Assembly: GCA_028285625.1 (NCBI GenBank)
Contig: JANQOX010000007.1
Span: 1 to 64,000, forward strand
Reading direction: 5' to 3'
Origin: Myxococcota bacterium
Lineage (GTDB): Bacteria; Myxococcota_A; UBA9160; UBA6930
Length of the DNA: 64,000 bases
The notes beneath the pieces were generated by a model that saw only the letters and a program-made list of their open reading frames with translations, was not told the origin of the DNA and searched no databases. Shown in pieces: positions 52,368 through 62,300 of the stretch; the stretch's first letter is position 1, and every line of letters starts with the position of its first letter. A program made the translations under genes and the position numbers.

Positions 52368-54164
52368 TCAGATGCTCGCCCCCCGATAGAGACGCGCATA
52401 GGCGCCGTCGGCCGCGAGAAGTGCCTGGTGCGTGCCTTCCTCGACGATTCCCTGGTCGGACAAGACGAGAATCCGCTTCGCGTGCCTCACCGTGGACAGC
52501 CGGTGCGCGATCACCAGGGTGGTGCGCTCGCGCGCCAGTCGCAGCAGAGAACCGTGTACGGCCTCCTCACTCTCGCTGTCCAGTGCGCTCGTCGCCTCGT
52601 CGAAAATCAGGACCGGCGGGTCCTTCAGGAAGACCCGCGCCACGCTCAGCCGCTGCTTCTGCCCGCCCGAGAGCTTCACACCCCGCTCCCCGATGTCGGT
52701 GTCGTAGCCCCGCGGCAGGGCCATGATGAACTCGTGCGCGTGGGCCCGCTTGGCGGCCTCGATGATCTCGTCGCGACTGGCGTCGGGGCGGCCGTAGCCG
52801 AGGTTCTCGGCCACGGTGCCCCCGAACAGGTAGACGTCCTGCTGGACGACGCCGATGCTGCTGCGCAGTGCATCGAGGCGGATGCGACGGACGTCGACGC
52901 CGTCGAGCCGCACCGCACCCTCGGTCACGTCGTAGAAGCGCGGGATCAGCGAGCAGAGCGTCGTCTTGCCGGCGCCCGAAGAACCCACCAGGGCCACGAA
53001 TTCACCGGGCTCGATCTCGAGCGACAGGTTTTGGACCACCCAGGCCGTGTCTTCCGCGTATCGGAAGCTCACGTCCTCGAAGGTGATGCGCCCCTGGACC
53101 TGCGTCGGCACCACTGCGTCCGGGGGATCGGCCATGTCCGGCTCGACTTCGAGCATCTCCATGAAGCGATCGAAGCCCGTGATCCCCTCCTGGAACGACC
53201 GCGCGAAGTTGGCGAACCGCTTGATCGGATCGACGAGCACGGCCACGCACAGCAAGAACGTCACCAGGTCGGCCAGGTCGAGCGAGTCCCGTGCGATGGC
53301 GACCGAGCCGAACACGATCACCGCGATCGTGATGAGCTGGGCAAAGGCCTCCATGCCGCCCGAGAACCACGCCTCGCTGCGGTACCCGTCGCTTCGGCTC
53401 GAGAGGAACCGGTCGTTGTGGTACGCGAATCGCGCGTTCTCGAGCTTCTCGTTGGTGAACGACTTCGCGACCCGGATGCCGGCCAGCGCATCTTCGACCC
53501 GCTCGTTGATGTCGCCGATGCGGTCCTTCGTGCGGCGCAGGGCGCGATTCATGCGGCGGTTGAAGTAGAGCGCGTACGGCAGCATCACGGCCAGGATCGC
53601 CACCACCACGAGCGTCAACCTCACGTCGATCCAAGCCAGGATCGCGAGCACGCCGATCAGCTTGAAGAACGCGATCGCCAGGTCTTCGGGCCCGTGGTGG
53701 TAGAGCTCCGCGAGCGAGAGCGGATCGTTCGTGATCCGCGCCATGAGCTGACCCGTGCGTTGCTGGTCGTAGAATCGGAACGAGAGCCGCTGGTAGTGCT
53801 CGAAGAGCTCGCGACGCATGTCGCGCTCCATCTTCGCGCCCATCACGTGGCCCCGATAATCGACGAACCAGCTGCACAGCGCCTGGACCACGACCAGCGC
53901 GAGCATGACGCCGCCCACGAGCCAGATCTCGCCGAGCAGCGCGGATGCGGGCTCCCCGCTCAGCAGCCGCTTCGTCACGAAGTTGGCGCAAAGCGGCAGT
54001 GCCAACGCGGCCGCCGCCACGACGAACGCGCACGCGACGTCGGCAGCCAGCAGGCCCCGGTAGGGGCGGTAGTAGGAGAGGAATTTCTTGAGCCGCGAGC
54101 CTGCGGCTAGGGACGGGCTACCGGCATCTGCATGGGCCGGCCCCCCGAGAGTCTGAGACGGCAT
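52368..54164 (-). CDS. ABC exporter, fused membrane and ATPase domains (MsbA-like)
   Basis: 598 aa half-transporter acting as a homodimer. Six helices over about residues 40-330 with coupling-helix sequences (FYDQQRTGQLMARITND), then the nucleotide-binding domain: Walker A GSSGAGKTT, Q-loop QDVYLFGGT, signature LSGGQKQRLS, Walker B VLIFDEATSALD and switch His in IAHRLST. Lipid, drug or polysaccharide export cannot be told apart. ATG 54164 has a weak ribosome site and lies within a short ORF that has a strong one (54118-54231), hinting at translational coupling. Confidence 0.93.
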   Translation of the reverse strand: MPSQTLGGPAHADAGSPSLAAGSRLKKFLSYYRPYRGLLAADVACAFVVAAAALALPLCANFVTKRLLSGEPASALLGEIWLVGGVMLALVVVQALCSWFVDYRGHVMGAKMERDMRRELFEHYQRLSFRFYDQQRTGQLMARITNDPLSLAELYHHGPEDLAIAFFKLIGVLAILAWIDVRLTLVVVAILAVMLPYALYFNRRMNRALRRTKDRIGDINERVEDALAGIRVAKSFTNEKLENARFAYHNDRFLSSRSDGYRSEAWFSGGMEAFAQLITIAVIVFGSVAIARDSLDLADLVTFLLCVAVLVDPIKRFANFARSFQEGITGFDRFMEMLEVEPDMADPPDAVVPTQVQGRITFEDVSFRYAEDTAWVVQNLSLEIEPGEFVALVGSSGAGKTTLCSLIPRFYDVTEGAVRLDGVDVRRIRLDALRSSIGVVQQDVYLFGGTVAENLGYGRPDASRDEIIEAAKRAHAHEFIMALPRGYDTDIGERGVKLSGGQKQRLSVARVFLKDPPVLIFDEATSALDSESEEAVHGSLLRLARERTTLVIAHRLSTVRHAKRILVLSDQGIVEEGTHQALLAADGAYARLYRGASI

Positions 54165-54231
54165 GAAGCGTCATGTCCTCGAGATGAGTGGACGAGTTCC
54201 GGGCTCTCTGGACGGACATGGACGTGGTCAT
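54118..54231 (-). CDS. 37-codon upstream ORF overlapping the ABC exporter start
   Basis: ATG at 54231 is preceded 6 bases away by GAGGAG, one of the best ribosome sites in the window. It encodes MTTSMSVQRARNSSTHLEDM and 17 more residues, stopping 47 bases inside the exporter gene in another frame. No homology is recognised. It could be a leader peptide that couples or attenuates translation of the exporter, whose own ribosome site is poor. It might instead be chance, or the exporter may really start elsewhere. Confidence 0.35.
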   Translation of the reverse strand: MTTSMSVQRARNSSTHLEDMTLHAVSDSRGAGPCRCR

Positions 54232-54375
54232 GGCGGTCTCCTCGGGGATCCGATCGCGCGCAGCATAGGCCCGCAGCCGATCCTGGGTCAACCGGAGCCC
54301 CCCGCTGGGCAACGGCCCCGTCCCGCCCGACGGAGCGAAGCGGCCGAGCCTCTGGGCGCCACAAAACCCCTCGGG

Positions 54376-54404
54376 AATGTCACGTAGACGTCAAGAAGTG
54401 TCTG
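54376..54404 (+). promoter_or_regulatory. possible Pho-box-like direct repeats before the porin gene
   Basis: TGTCA at 54378, CGTCA at 54389 and TGTCT at 54399 repeat with an 11/10-base period, the spacing of PhoB half-sites (CTGTCAT-type, 11-base period). They lie 30-58 bases upstream of the ATG of an OprO/OprP-type porin, a family often phosphate-regulated. Match to the half-site is only four or five of seven bases. Confidence 0.3.
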
Positions 54405-54433
54405 TAGCGTGTGCCCGTCGTGAAGGGGGATCC

Positions 54434-55747
54434 ATGAAACGAGATCGACGAGTGAGGCGACTGGCGGCCCTGCTGGCCATTCTTGCAGGCACGGTTGCCA
54501 GCGGCGCCTGGGCAGACGGGCCGACGACCGCCGAGAGCGAGCCGCAGGTGGCCGAGACCGAGCCGCAGGTGACCGAAACCGGAGCGGCGGCCACCGAGCC
54601 GGAGCCGGCGTGCACCTGGTGCGATTGGGTGAGGGCACCGGGCACGAAGCTCATCCAGAACAAGGACAGCTGGTTCATCAATTCGTTCCGCTTCATGGGC
54701 CGCTTCCAGTACCAGACCGCGTACGTCGATGGCAGCGACGTGAACGGGGACAACTTCGACGCGAGCTTCAGCGACTTCCGGCGCGTGCGCTTCGGCGCCG
54801 AGGTGGGCTTCCTCCGCTACCTCAAGGTGAAGGGCAACGCCAACTTCGTGGCGGACTTCAAGCAGGTCGGGGGCAAGACGGACTGGGGCTACACCTTCAT
54901 GGACGAACTCTACGGGAGCTTCGACATCGGACGGGCCACGGGCTGGGAGGCGGTCGACAAGCTGTCGTTCCACTACGGACGCCGGAAGATGCTCTTGGGG
55001 GCCGAGGTCCACCAGTCCTCGAAGAAGATCAAGACCGTCGAGCGCTCGGCGATCGCCAACCGGGCGTTTCCCACGCGGATGACCGGGGCATGGTTCAAAG
55101 CGGCCAAGGGCAAGTGGTCCGGGACGGCTGGCATCTTCACCACCGAGCTCAGCAAGGACATCGCCGACTGGAACGGTGGCGAGGCCTACTACCTGAACGT
55201 GAATCACCAGCTGACCGAGCAGGACGAGCTGATCTTCGACTTCCTCTACAACGATGCCAACGGCCGGGATGAGGACAACAACGTCCTCACCAACCAGGCA
55301 GGTGTGCTCTACAAGTGGGCCTTCTCGGCGGCCTGGGAGGGCCAACGGGGCAAGTGGGGCCTGCTGGCCAACGCGATCTTCGGAGACAACGGCAAGAACC
55401 CCTTGGACATCCGCGATCGGGAGGGACTGTTCTGGGGCTTCGTCGTCCTGCCGACCTATGAGCTGCCCTACAACTTCGAGCTGGTGGGTCGCTACGCGTA
55501 CCAGGGCTCAAAGCGGGACGCCGGCATCCGGACCAACTCTCGCTACTTCCGCCGGGAGCTCAAGACCGAGGCAGACGTCAACGGCGGTCGAGGCGACAAC
55601 CACCACAGCCTCTACGCTGGCCTCAACTACTACTTCTGCGACGACAACATGAAGATCATGTCGGCGGTGGAGTGGGAGACCCTCGACACCCCCGACGGAA
55701 ACGCCAACGGCTGGACGCTCTGGCTGGCGTACCGGATGTACTTCTAG
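54434..55747 (+). CDS. OprO/OprP-type (phosphate-selective family) porin
   Basis: 437 aa outer-membrane beta-barrel. Signal peptide MKRDRRVRRLAALLAILAG...GAWA (cleavage near 31), then an acidic TE/PQV repeat linker and two Cys (CTWC), then barrel sequence starting FINSFRFMGRFQYQTAYVD. Alternating aromatic strands continue to the C-terminal YRMYF, the terminal Phe needed for BAM insertion. ATG 54434 has GGGGGA upstream. Family members pass phosphate or polyphosphate, but many are general anion porins. It stands alone, followed by a strong hairpin. Confidence 0.88.
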   Translation: MKRDRRVRRLAALLAILAGTVASGAWADGPTTAESEPQVAETEPQVTETGAAATEPEPACTWCDWVRAPGTKLIQNKDSWFINSFRFMGRFQYQTAYVDGSDVNGDNFDASFSDFRRVRFGAEVGFLRYLKVKGNANFVADFKQVGGKTDWGYTFMDELYGSFDIGRATGWEAVDKLSFHYGRRKMLLGAEVHQSSKKIKTVERSAIANRAFPTRMTGAWFKAAKGKWSGTAGIFTTELSKDIADWNGGEAYYLNVNHQLTEQDELIFDFLYNDANGRDEDNNVLTNQAGVLYKWAFSAAWEGQRGKWGLLANAIFGDNGKNPLDIRDREGLFWGFVVLPTYELPYNFELVGRYAYQGSKRDAGIRTNSRYFRRELKTEADVNGGRGDNHHSLYAGLNYYFCDDNMKIMSAVEWETLDTPDGNANGWTLWLAYRMYF

Positions 55748-55773
55748 GAGCCCCTCCCCAGCTACCAGGTCGA

Positions 55774-55805
55774 ACGCCCCTGAAGCCTCGCGGCTTCAGG
55801 GGCGT
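55774..55805 (+). terminator. 14-bp hairpin terminator after the porin gene
   Basis: Perfect inverted repeat ACGCCCCTGAAGCC / GGCTTCAGGGGCGT (55774-55787 and 55792-55805) with loop TCGC, 26 bases after the porin stop. The symmetric structure could also serve the convergent hydrolase gene at 55897. No U-run follows. Confidence 0.85.
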
Positions 55806-55896
55806 CGTCGTTCTCGGCTTCGATCGCGGCCGTCGCAGAGAATCCCCAGACCTCGCGGGTTCGCGGCCGTCGCAGTATTCCCCCAGACTCCGCGGC

Positions 55897-56802
55897 TCAG
55901 CCGATGCCGAAGTGCTCGAGGGCCCGGCGCGCGACGGGCTCGCCGTACTCCTGGACGAAGTGCCCGGCCTCCGGCAGCTCCATGGGCGGGGGGCAGCCCC
56001 GAACCACGCTGCGCAGCGCCTCCATCACGGGCCTGCCCAGCACCCCGTCGCGCAGGCCGATCGCCATGAAGCTCTCGCCCTCCCAGCGGTCCGACCAGAA
56101 GGCGCGGGCCCGCTCGCCCAGTTCCACGCCGGCCATCCCGGGCTCGACTGGAACCAGCTGCGGGAAGCGCCGCACGCCCGCCTTGTAGCGGTCGTCCGGG
56201 AACGGTGCGTCGTAGGCCACCGCGTCCATCAGGTTCACCGCACCCAAGGCGTCGGTCGCGATGAGGCCCGCCACCGGAATCTCGGGGGCGCTCGCCGCGA
56301 AGTTCTTCCAGAAGGCGAACCCGTCCGAGAGGAACGCCCCAACGCCGATCGCCGTGTTCATCACCAGCAGCCGCGTGAAGCGGCCCGGCAGGTCCATGGG
56401 CAGGGTGAGCCCGATCAGTCCGCCCCAGTCCTGGCAAACGAGCGCCACGTTCTGGAGGTCGAGCCGCTCGATCAGGCGCAGGATCGCACCGCGGTGGAAG
56501 TCGAACGTGTAGACCTCGTCGGCCACGGGTTTGTCCGAACGCCCGAACCCGAAGAAGTCTGGCGCCACCACCCGGTGCCCGGCCGCCACGAAGACCGGCA
56601 GCATCTTGCGGTAGAGGTAGCTCCAGGTGGGCTCGCCATGGAGGCACAGGAAGGTCGTCTCCGCATCGCGCGGCCCCTCGTCCACCACGGCCATGCGCAA
56701 GCCCTCGTAGCCCGCGAGGTCGTCCAGGTAGGTGGGCACGTAGGGGAAGGCCGGGAGGAGCGCGAATCGCTCGTCGGGGGTTCGCAGGGCCTCGATCGCC
56801 AT
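55897..56802 (-). CDS. haloalkane dehalogenase-like alpha/beta hydrolase
   Basis: 301 aa. Nucleophile elbow is VCQDWGGLIGL, with Asp rather than Ser and the following Trp that stabilises halide in haloalkane dehalogenases; oxyanion strand LHGEPTWSYLYRKM, and catalytic His in EAGHFVQEYGEP. The N terminus RTPDERFALLPAFPYVP matches the DhlA/DhmA subgroup. Reaction would be hydrolytic removal of a halide from a haloalkane; an epoxide hydrolase is the main alternative. ATG 56802 has AGGAG upstream. Next gene upstream is the tRNA. Confidence 0.87.
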   Translation of the reverse strand: MAIEALRTPDERFALLPAFPYVPTYLDDLAGYEGLRMAVVDEGPRDAETTFLCLHGEPTWSYLYRKMLPVFVAAGHRVVAPDFFGFGRSDKPVADEVYTFDFHRGAILRLIERLDLQNVALVCQDWGGLIGLTLPMDLPGRFTRLLVMNTAIGVGAFLSDGFAFWKNFAASAPEIPVAGLIATDALGAVNLMDAVAYDAPFPDDRYKAGVRRFPQLVPVEPGMAGVELGERARAFWSDRWEGESFMAIGLRDGVLGRPVMEALRSVVRGCPPPMELPEAGHFVQEYGEPVARRALEHFGIG

Positions 56803-56939
56803 GGGGGGACTCCTGTGCGCGGCGACGGCGGCCCTCTGATGGGCCCAGCGGCACATGCGCCACGGTCGCACCGGGCGGCCCGGTCTCGCAACCGCGATGC
56901 GCAGGGATGTCGTCACCGGGGGCAACGAGGTCGCGGAGA

Positions 56940-57016
56940 TGGCGGGGCGGACGGGACTCGAACCCGCAACTTCCGGCGTGACAGGCCGGTGCTCTAACCA
57001 ATTGAACTACCGCCCC
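56940..57016 (-). tRNA. trnD: tRNA-Asp (anticodon GTC)
   Basis: 77 bases including an encoded CCA (56940-56942). The acceptor stem GGGGCGG pairs with CCGCCCC, the D-arm has AGTTCAATTGGTTAGAGC, the anticodon arm CCGGC-CTGTCAC-GCCGG shows GTC, and the T-arm has GGGTTCGAACCC. All arms pair, with one G-T pair in the T-stem. A 6-bp hairpin (GCGAGC-AG-GCTCGC, 57017-57030) lies just upstream of its 5' end. Confidence 0.97.
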
Positions 57017-57087
57017 GCGAGCAGGCTCGCGGTCGGGACCCCGGGGGCCCCGAGACGTTTCTGGATAGCCGATGGGGGCGGGGGTCG

Positions 57088-57948
57088 CTAGCGACCCGGG
57101 CCCTCGGGGTCCGGATCGGCCGCCCCCTCGCCGTCCAGCGGGCCGGTGGCCGTGCGCCGGAAGAGCAGCTCGGCGTTGGCCTCGCCCGTGCGGACGTCCA
57201 GGGACTCGAAGCCCCGCTCGGCGCAGAAGGCCAGCGCCTCGGGCACCTTCACGAACTCCATGGGCCAGCCGCCGATCCAGTCCTTGAGGTCGGTGTACCA
57301 GGCCATGCCCCGGCCCCGATTGCGGCGGATGCGCTTCATCACCTTGGGGAAGCGCTTGAAGCGGCGCCCCATGTCGACGTCCCAGAGGTAGTAGGCCTCC
57401 ATCAGCCGGCGCTCGATCCAGCCCGCCTTCACGTACATCTGCTTCACGTCGAGCCAGTACTCGGGCGAGTGCTTGCCGGCGGCGACCGCGTCGTAGTCGT
57501 AGAGGGCGAGGTAGAGCAGACCACCGACCGGTACGCGGTCGCACGTGTTGGCGATGGCGGTCCACATGTCGCCCGTGTGGTGCAGCACCCCCCACGAGTA
57601 GGTGACGTCGGCCTCGGGCAGCGTGGCCATGAAGTCGGCGTCGAGCACCGAGCCCTGCTGGATCTGCCAGTTCGAGGGCTCGCCGGCCCAGGCCCGCACG
57701 CGCTTGGCGGTCGCCACCGAGTTGGGGTCGTAGTCGAAGCCCACGACGTCGGCGCCGGCGCGGTGGGCCGCGAGCGAGTGCAGGCCGCTGCCGCAACCGA
57801 TGTCGAGAAAGCGCATCCCCGAGAGGTCGCTGCGCTTCAAGAACCCCAGCAGGTGCTCCTGGCTCTCCGCCACGCGCTCGTCACTCAGGTGACGATCGAC
57901 GAAGCGGCTCCAGTTGCTGCCGAAGCCGAACCGCGGTGCCTCGCTCAC
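57088..57948 (-). CDS. SAM-dependent class I methyltransferase
   Basis: 286 aa. GTG at 57948 has GGAGGG just upstream. SAM motif I is FLDIGCGSGLHSLAAHRAGADVVGFDYDP, then QQGSVLDADFMATLPEADVTYSWGVLHHTGDMW and VPVGGLLYLALYDYD. The C-terminal third is rich in Arg/Lys/Trp (RRFKRFPKVMKRIRRNRGRGM) and seems to be a lid or membrane-contact segment. Such enzymes are common beside surface-polysaccharide genes, and this one follows a GT4 gene 56 bases away on the same strand, so modification of a glycan or lipid carrier is plausible but unproven. Confidence 0.87.
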   Translation of the reverse strand: MSEAPRFGFGSNWSRFVDRHLSDERVAESQEHLLGFLKRSDLSGMRFLDIGCGSGLHSLAAHRAGADVVGFDYDPNSVATAKRVRAWAGEPSNWQIQQGSVLDADFMATLPEADVTYSWGVLHHTGDMWTAIANTCDRVPVGGLLYLALYDYDAVAAGKHSPEYWLDVKQMYVKAGWIERRLMEAYYLWDVDMGRRFKRFPKVMKRIRRNRGRGMAWYTDLKDWIGGWPMEFVKVPEALAFCAERGFESLDVRTGEANAELLFRRTATGPLDGEGAADPDPEGPGR

Positions 57949-58004
57949 GTGCCCTCCATGGCGCGCGAGTCTATCAACCCCGTGGCGCGGGCCGAACCCC
58001 GCGG

Positions 58005-59312
58005 TCAGCCCTCGCCGGCGGGCGCGCCGGGCTCCGGAAGGGCCCCATCGAGCCTCCGGGCCGCGATCCGCCGCCACCAGCGCACTTGCTCCCGGCGGCC
58101 GGTGCGGGCCCAAGGCTCGACGATGCCCTCGGTGGCGCGAGCCCAGGCGGCCCGGCGGCCCCGAACGGCCCCATAGGCGCGGCCTGCCTCGGTCAGATGG
58201 GCAGCCAGCGCCTGCCCCTGCCCTTCCGGAGAGAACTCGGCCTCCACGTGGCGGCGGCCGGCCTCGCCCAGGGCGCGCGCGCGCTCGGGGTGGTCGAGCA
58301 GTTCGCCCAGCGCGGCGGCCAGACCGCCCGCATCGCCCTCCCCGACCAGCACGCCGGTCTGCCCGTCGAGTACGGCCTCGGGGATGCCGCCGTGACGCGT
58401 GGCCACCACCGGGCGTGCCAGGGCCATGGCCTCGAGCGTGCCGTTGGGTACGCCCTCGATCATGCCGTCGGGGTGGCGCTCGCTCGGCTGGATCACGACG
58501 TCGCAGCGGCCCACTGCGGCCTTGAGCGCCTCGATCGGCACGGCGCCTTCGAAGCTGACGTGGCGCTCGAGGTCGAGCAGGTCGACCCGCTCACGCAGCT
58601 CGGCCTCGAGCGGTCCTTCACCGAACAGGTGCAACCGCACCCCCGGGCGCGTACGAGCCATGAGCTTGATGGCATCGAATGCCGTGCGGTGGCCCTTCAC
58701 CGGCACCAGCCGTCCCACCAGCGCGATCCGCTCGGCCGGGGCCGCGGCGGGAGACGGCCGAAAGCCGTCGAGATCCATGGGCAGGTGCCAAGGGTGCGTG
58801 GCCTCGGGCCGCGCACCCGCTCGCACCAGTCGCTCGGCCAGGTGCGCCGCGACGGTGAGCTGCCGCGCACCGGGAGAACCGAACAGCTGCTGGAAACGCC
58901 AGGCCGTCTCTTCCGCCTGGGCGTCGACGGTGGCATCGGTCCCGTGAAAGACGGTGACGACCGGCGCCCGGGCGAAGCGGCCGAGTGCCAGGGCCCGCCA
59001 GCCGTTGTTGCCCAGGTGGCCGAGCACCGCGAGAGGGCGGCCGTAGCGCCGCCGCAGCCCCGCCAAGAGCTCCAGCGTGGCGAAGGGCTTGTAGAGCGCC
59101 TGGCGCGAGATCTCGTGCACGTGCACGTCGTGCTCGGCCAGCGCCGTTCGTTCCTCGGCGGTGAGCGGCTCGTCCGCATAGCGGCCCGCTCCCTGGCACA
59201 GCACCACGGAGCGCGCATGCGGCGCGAGACAGAGCACCGTGCGGAAGATGCCCGGGTGGCTTCGCGGCGTGAAGTCGTACGACGTGAGGTGCAGAACGAG
59301 CGGGCGGCTCAT
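58005..59312 (-). CDS. GT4 glycosyltransferase
   Basis: 435 aa GT-B enzyme. N-terminal domain starts PLVLHLTSYDFTPRSHPGIFRTVLCL; the C-terminal domain has IALVGRLVPVKGHRTAFDAIKLM and HPDGMIEGVPNGTLEAMALARPVVATRHGGIPEAV, the retaining GT4 E-x7-E region. The chain continues about 50 residues past the fold with a basic tail. It diverges from the AsnB-GT4 fusion (87 bases between), so the pair frames a polysaccharide or glycolipid locus running off the right edge. Confidence 0.9.
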   Translation of the reverse strand: MSRPLVLHLTSYDFTPRSHPGIFRTVLCLAPHARSVVLCQGAGRYADEPLTAEERTALAEHDVHVHEISRQALYKPFATLELLAGLRRRYGRPLAVLGHLGNNGWRALALGRFARAPVVTVFHGTDATVDAQAEETAWRFQQLFGSPGARQLTVAAHLAERLVRAGARPEATHPWHLPMDLDGFRPSPAAAPAERIALVGRLVPVKGHRTAFDAIKLMARTRPGVRLHLFGEGPLEAELRERVDLLDLERHVSFEGAVPIEALKAAVGRCDVVIQPSERHPDGMIEGVPNGTLEAMALARPVVATRHGGIPEAVLDGQTGVLVGEGDAGGLAAALGELLDHPERARALGEAGRRHVEAEFSPEGQGQALAAHLTEAGRAYGAVRGRRAAWARATEGIVEPWARTGRREQVRWWRRIAARRLDGALPEPGAPAGEG

Positions 59313-59399
59313 CGGAACGCAACCATACCGGGCCGGGCCGGGTGGGGCCTTGGGCTTCGGTTATCCTGCGAGCCGCGGAGAGGGGGTCGCTCAGCAGCC

Positions 59400-62300
59400 A
59401 TGTGCGGGATCGCCGGCTACCTGCGCTTCGACCGTGCGCTCCCCGCCGAAGACCTCGGGCGCATCGTCCAGGCCATGGCCGATACCATGGTCCATCGGGG
59501 GCCCGACGACCACGGCGTGTGGGTCGACCCGGATCGCCGCTGCGCCCTGGCCCATCGCCGCCTCAGCATCATCGACACCTCGCGGGCGGGCCACCAGCCC
59601 ATGCTCTCGGGCGACGGGCGGCATGCGCTCACCTACAACGGCGAGATCTACAACTTCCAGGAGCTGCGCGGCGCGATCCGGGCCCCGCTGAAGACGCGCA
59701 CCGACACCGAGGTACTGCTCGAAGGGTTGGCCCAGGACGGCGCGGATCTGCTGCCGCGGCTCGATGGCATGTACGCCTTCGGCCTGTTCGACACGACCGA
59801 GGGGCGGCTGCTGCTGGCCCGCGACCCCTTCGGCGAGAAGCCGCTCTACACCTTCCGAGACGATCACGGCTTCGCCTTCGCCTCCGAGCTGCATGCCCTC
59901 CAGGCCGTCCCCGGTTTCGACGCGAAGATCGGCGTCGAAGCGATCGGCGAGTACCTGGCCCTTCAGTACCTGGACGCGCCGCGCACGCTGTATGCCGGAA
60001 GCCGCAAGGTCCTGCCCGGTCACTGGCTCGCCATCGACGCCACGGGCGCCGAGACGAGCGGTCGCCACTTCGCCTACCGGCCCGGCGAGGTCGACGCCAC
60101 GCGCCGCAGCCTCGACGACCTGACCGACGAGCTCGAAGAGCTGCTGACCCGCAGCATCGAGCGACGGCTCGTGGCCGACGTGCCGCTCGGCGCGTTCCTG
60201 TCCGGGGGCATCGATTCCTCGACCACCGTTGCGTTGATCCGCCGGCGCCTGAACCTGCCGATCCGCACCTTCTCGGTCGGCTACGCCGACACCGAAGACA
60301 GCGAGCACCTGGCCGCGCGGCGCATCAGCGAGCACCTGGGCACCGAGCACCACGAAGACCTTCTGCGACCCGACCTCGTGACGGGACTTCCCGACCTGGG
60401 CCGACGCCTCGACGAGCCCAATGGCGACGCCTCGTGCCTGCCTCAGCTGGCCCTGGCCGGCTCCACCCGAAAGCACGTGACCGTCGCCATCTCGGGCGAC
60501 GGCGGTGACGAGATGTTCGGCGGCTACTCGCGCTACACCGCCACGCTGGGCGACCTCGGCGGCAAGCGCAGCGACCGGGAGGTCATGCAGCGCTACTACC
60601 GCCGGCGCATGCTGTTGTTTCGAGAGGACGACCTGGCACTGCTTCTCGGCTTCGTACCCGCGTCGTTCGAGGCGCAGCTCGACGCCCTCGACCAGGACCT
60701 TCGCTGGCGACCCACCAGCCCGCTGGCCGCCATGCGCGGCACGGATGCCGCGCACTATCTGCCGGGTGCCGTCCTCGCCAAGGTCGACCGCATGAGCATG
60801 CTCCACTCGCTCGAGGTCCGGACGCCATTCCTCACGCGCGAGATCGCCGCCTTCGCCGAACACCTGCCCGACGACGTACTGCTCGGCGACGGTGCCACCG
60901 GCACCAAACGGATCCTCCGTGAGTTGGCGGCGCGTCACCTGCCCCAAGAGATCACGTCGCTCCCGAAGCGAGGCTTCGGCTTCGGCATGCGCGGCGAGTG
61001 GGACGGCGGAGCCTTCGTGAACGCATTGGCCAGCCAGCTTTCGGCGCCCGACAGTGCGCTGCGGCGCGTCTTCGATCCCGCAGGGCTCGAGGCTTGGCTG
61101 GCCCGCCAGCGCAACCCGGACACCGCCAACCTCTACCAGGTCTCGTCGCTGATCGTGCTCGAAAGCTACCTGCGCAGCCATCCCGCTGCGTTGCCCGAGC
61201 GAAGCCAGGGCTTTCCGCTCGCGGAGGCGCAGCGGCGTGACGGCATCGACCTGGCGCTGGCGGACCACGTGCGCGAAGCCAAGGTCGAGCAACGGCCCCT
61301 GGCCGTCTGGCCCGCCACGACACGCCCTCCCTTCTTTGCCGAAGCGATGCCGACTGGCAGCCGGTGCGAGACCGACGTCCCGATCGCCGAGTGGCGAAAC
61401 GGCGGCGAAGAAGCGCCCTCCCTGCGCGACGCCGTGCTGTCGGAACGGGATGCCGAGACACCCATCACCGACGCCGATCTCGCAGGCCTGGCCCGGTCCG
61501 GCATCACCCGCGCGCTGATCCGTGAGCGCGACGGATACGCCTGGTTCGCAATCCCCGACGACCTCGCCGATCGCGTCGCGCGCGGACGCGGGCTGCGCGA
61601 GCGGCTGGGCCTCTACCCGTATGTCCCCCCGCGCAAGGGAAGCCGCAGTCCGCCGGCGCGCGCACTCCGCCTGGGAAGACGGATTGCGGCGGCGGTCATT
61701 CGGCGCGCGAGCGGCGCTCGGCGCGAGGAGTCGGCGCGAGCGCTGCGACCTCTCGAGTGGCAGATTGCGCCGCTGCTTCGACCGCCCACCTGGGCGGACC
61801 TGCCCAGAGCCGACTTCCGGCGGGCGCGTGGCAGCTATGCGGATGCGATCCGGGCCGTCGAGGCGCTGTGCGAGGCGGTGCCCCCGGCTGCCCCCAGCCA
61901 GATCCCGCCGCGCGGATCGCCGATCCACGTGACGCTCGTGCTCGCCACGCTTGGGCCCGGCGGCGCCGAGCGCCAGGCGCGCAACGCGGCGCTCGCCTGG
62001 CGCCGCGCCGGGCACCGCGTGTCGGTGATCGCGACCCAGGGCCTCGACGGGCGCCTCTCCCATCATCTCGAGGCGCTTCGGGCGGCGGGGGTCGTGGTCC
62101 ATGGGGCCCACCGCGACGACCCCGTCGTACACGCGGCAGAGCTCGTGGAGGCAACCGCCGAAGAACTCGCAGTGCTGCGCGCGCTGCCCGGCGGCCTCCA
62201 GGCCAGGACGCTGCGCACGTTCCTGCTGCTTCGCGAACTCGCCCCCGACCTGACGGTCAACATGCTCGACTCGCCGATCCTCTACGGCGGCATTGCCAGC

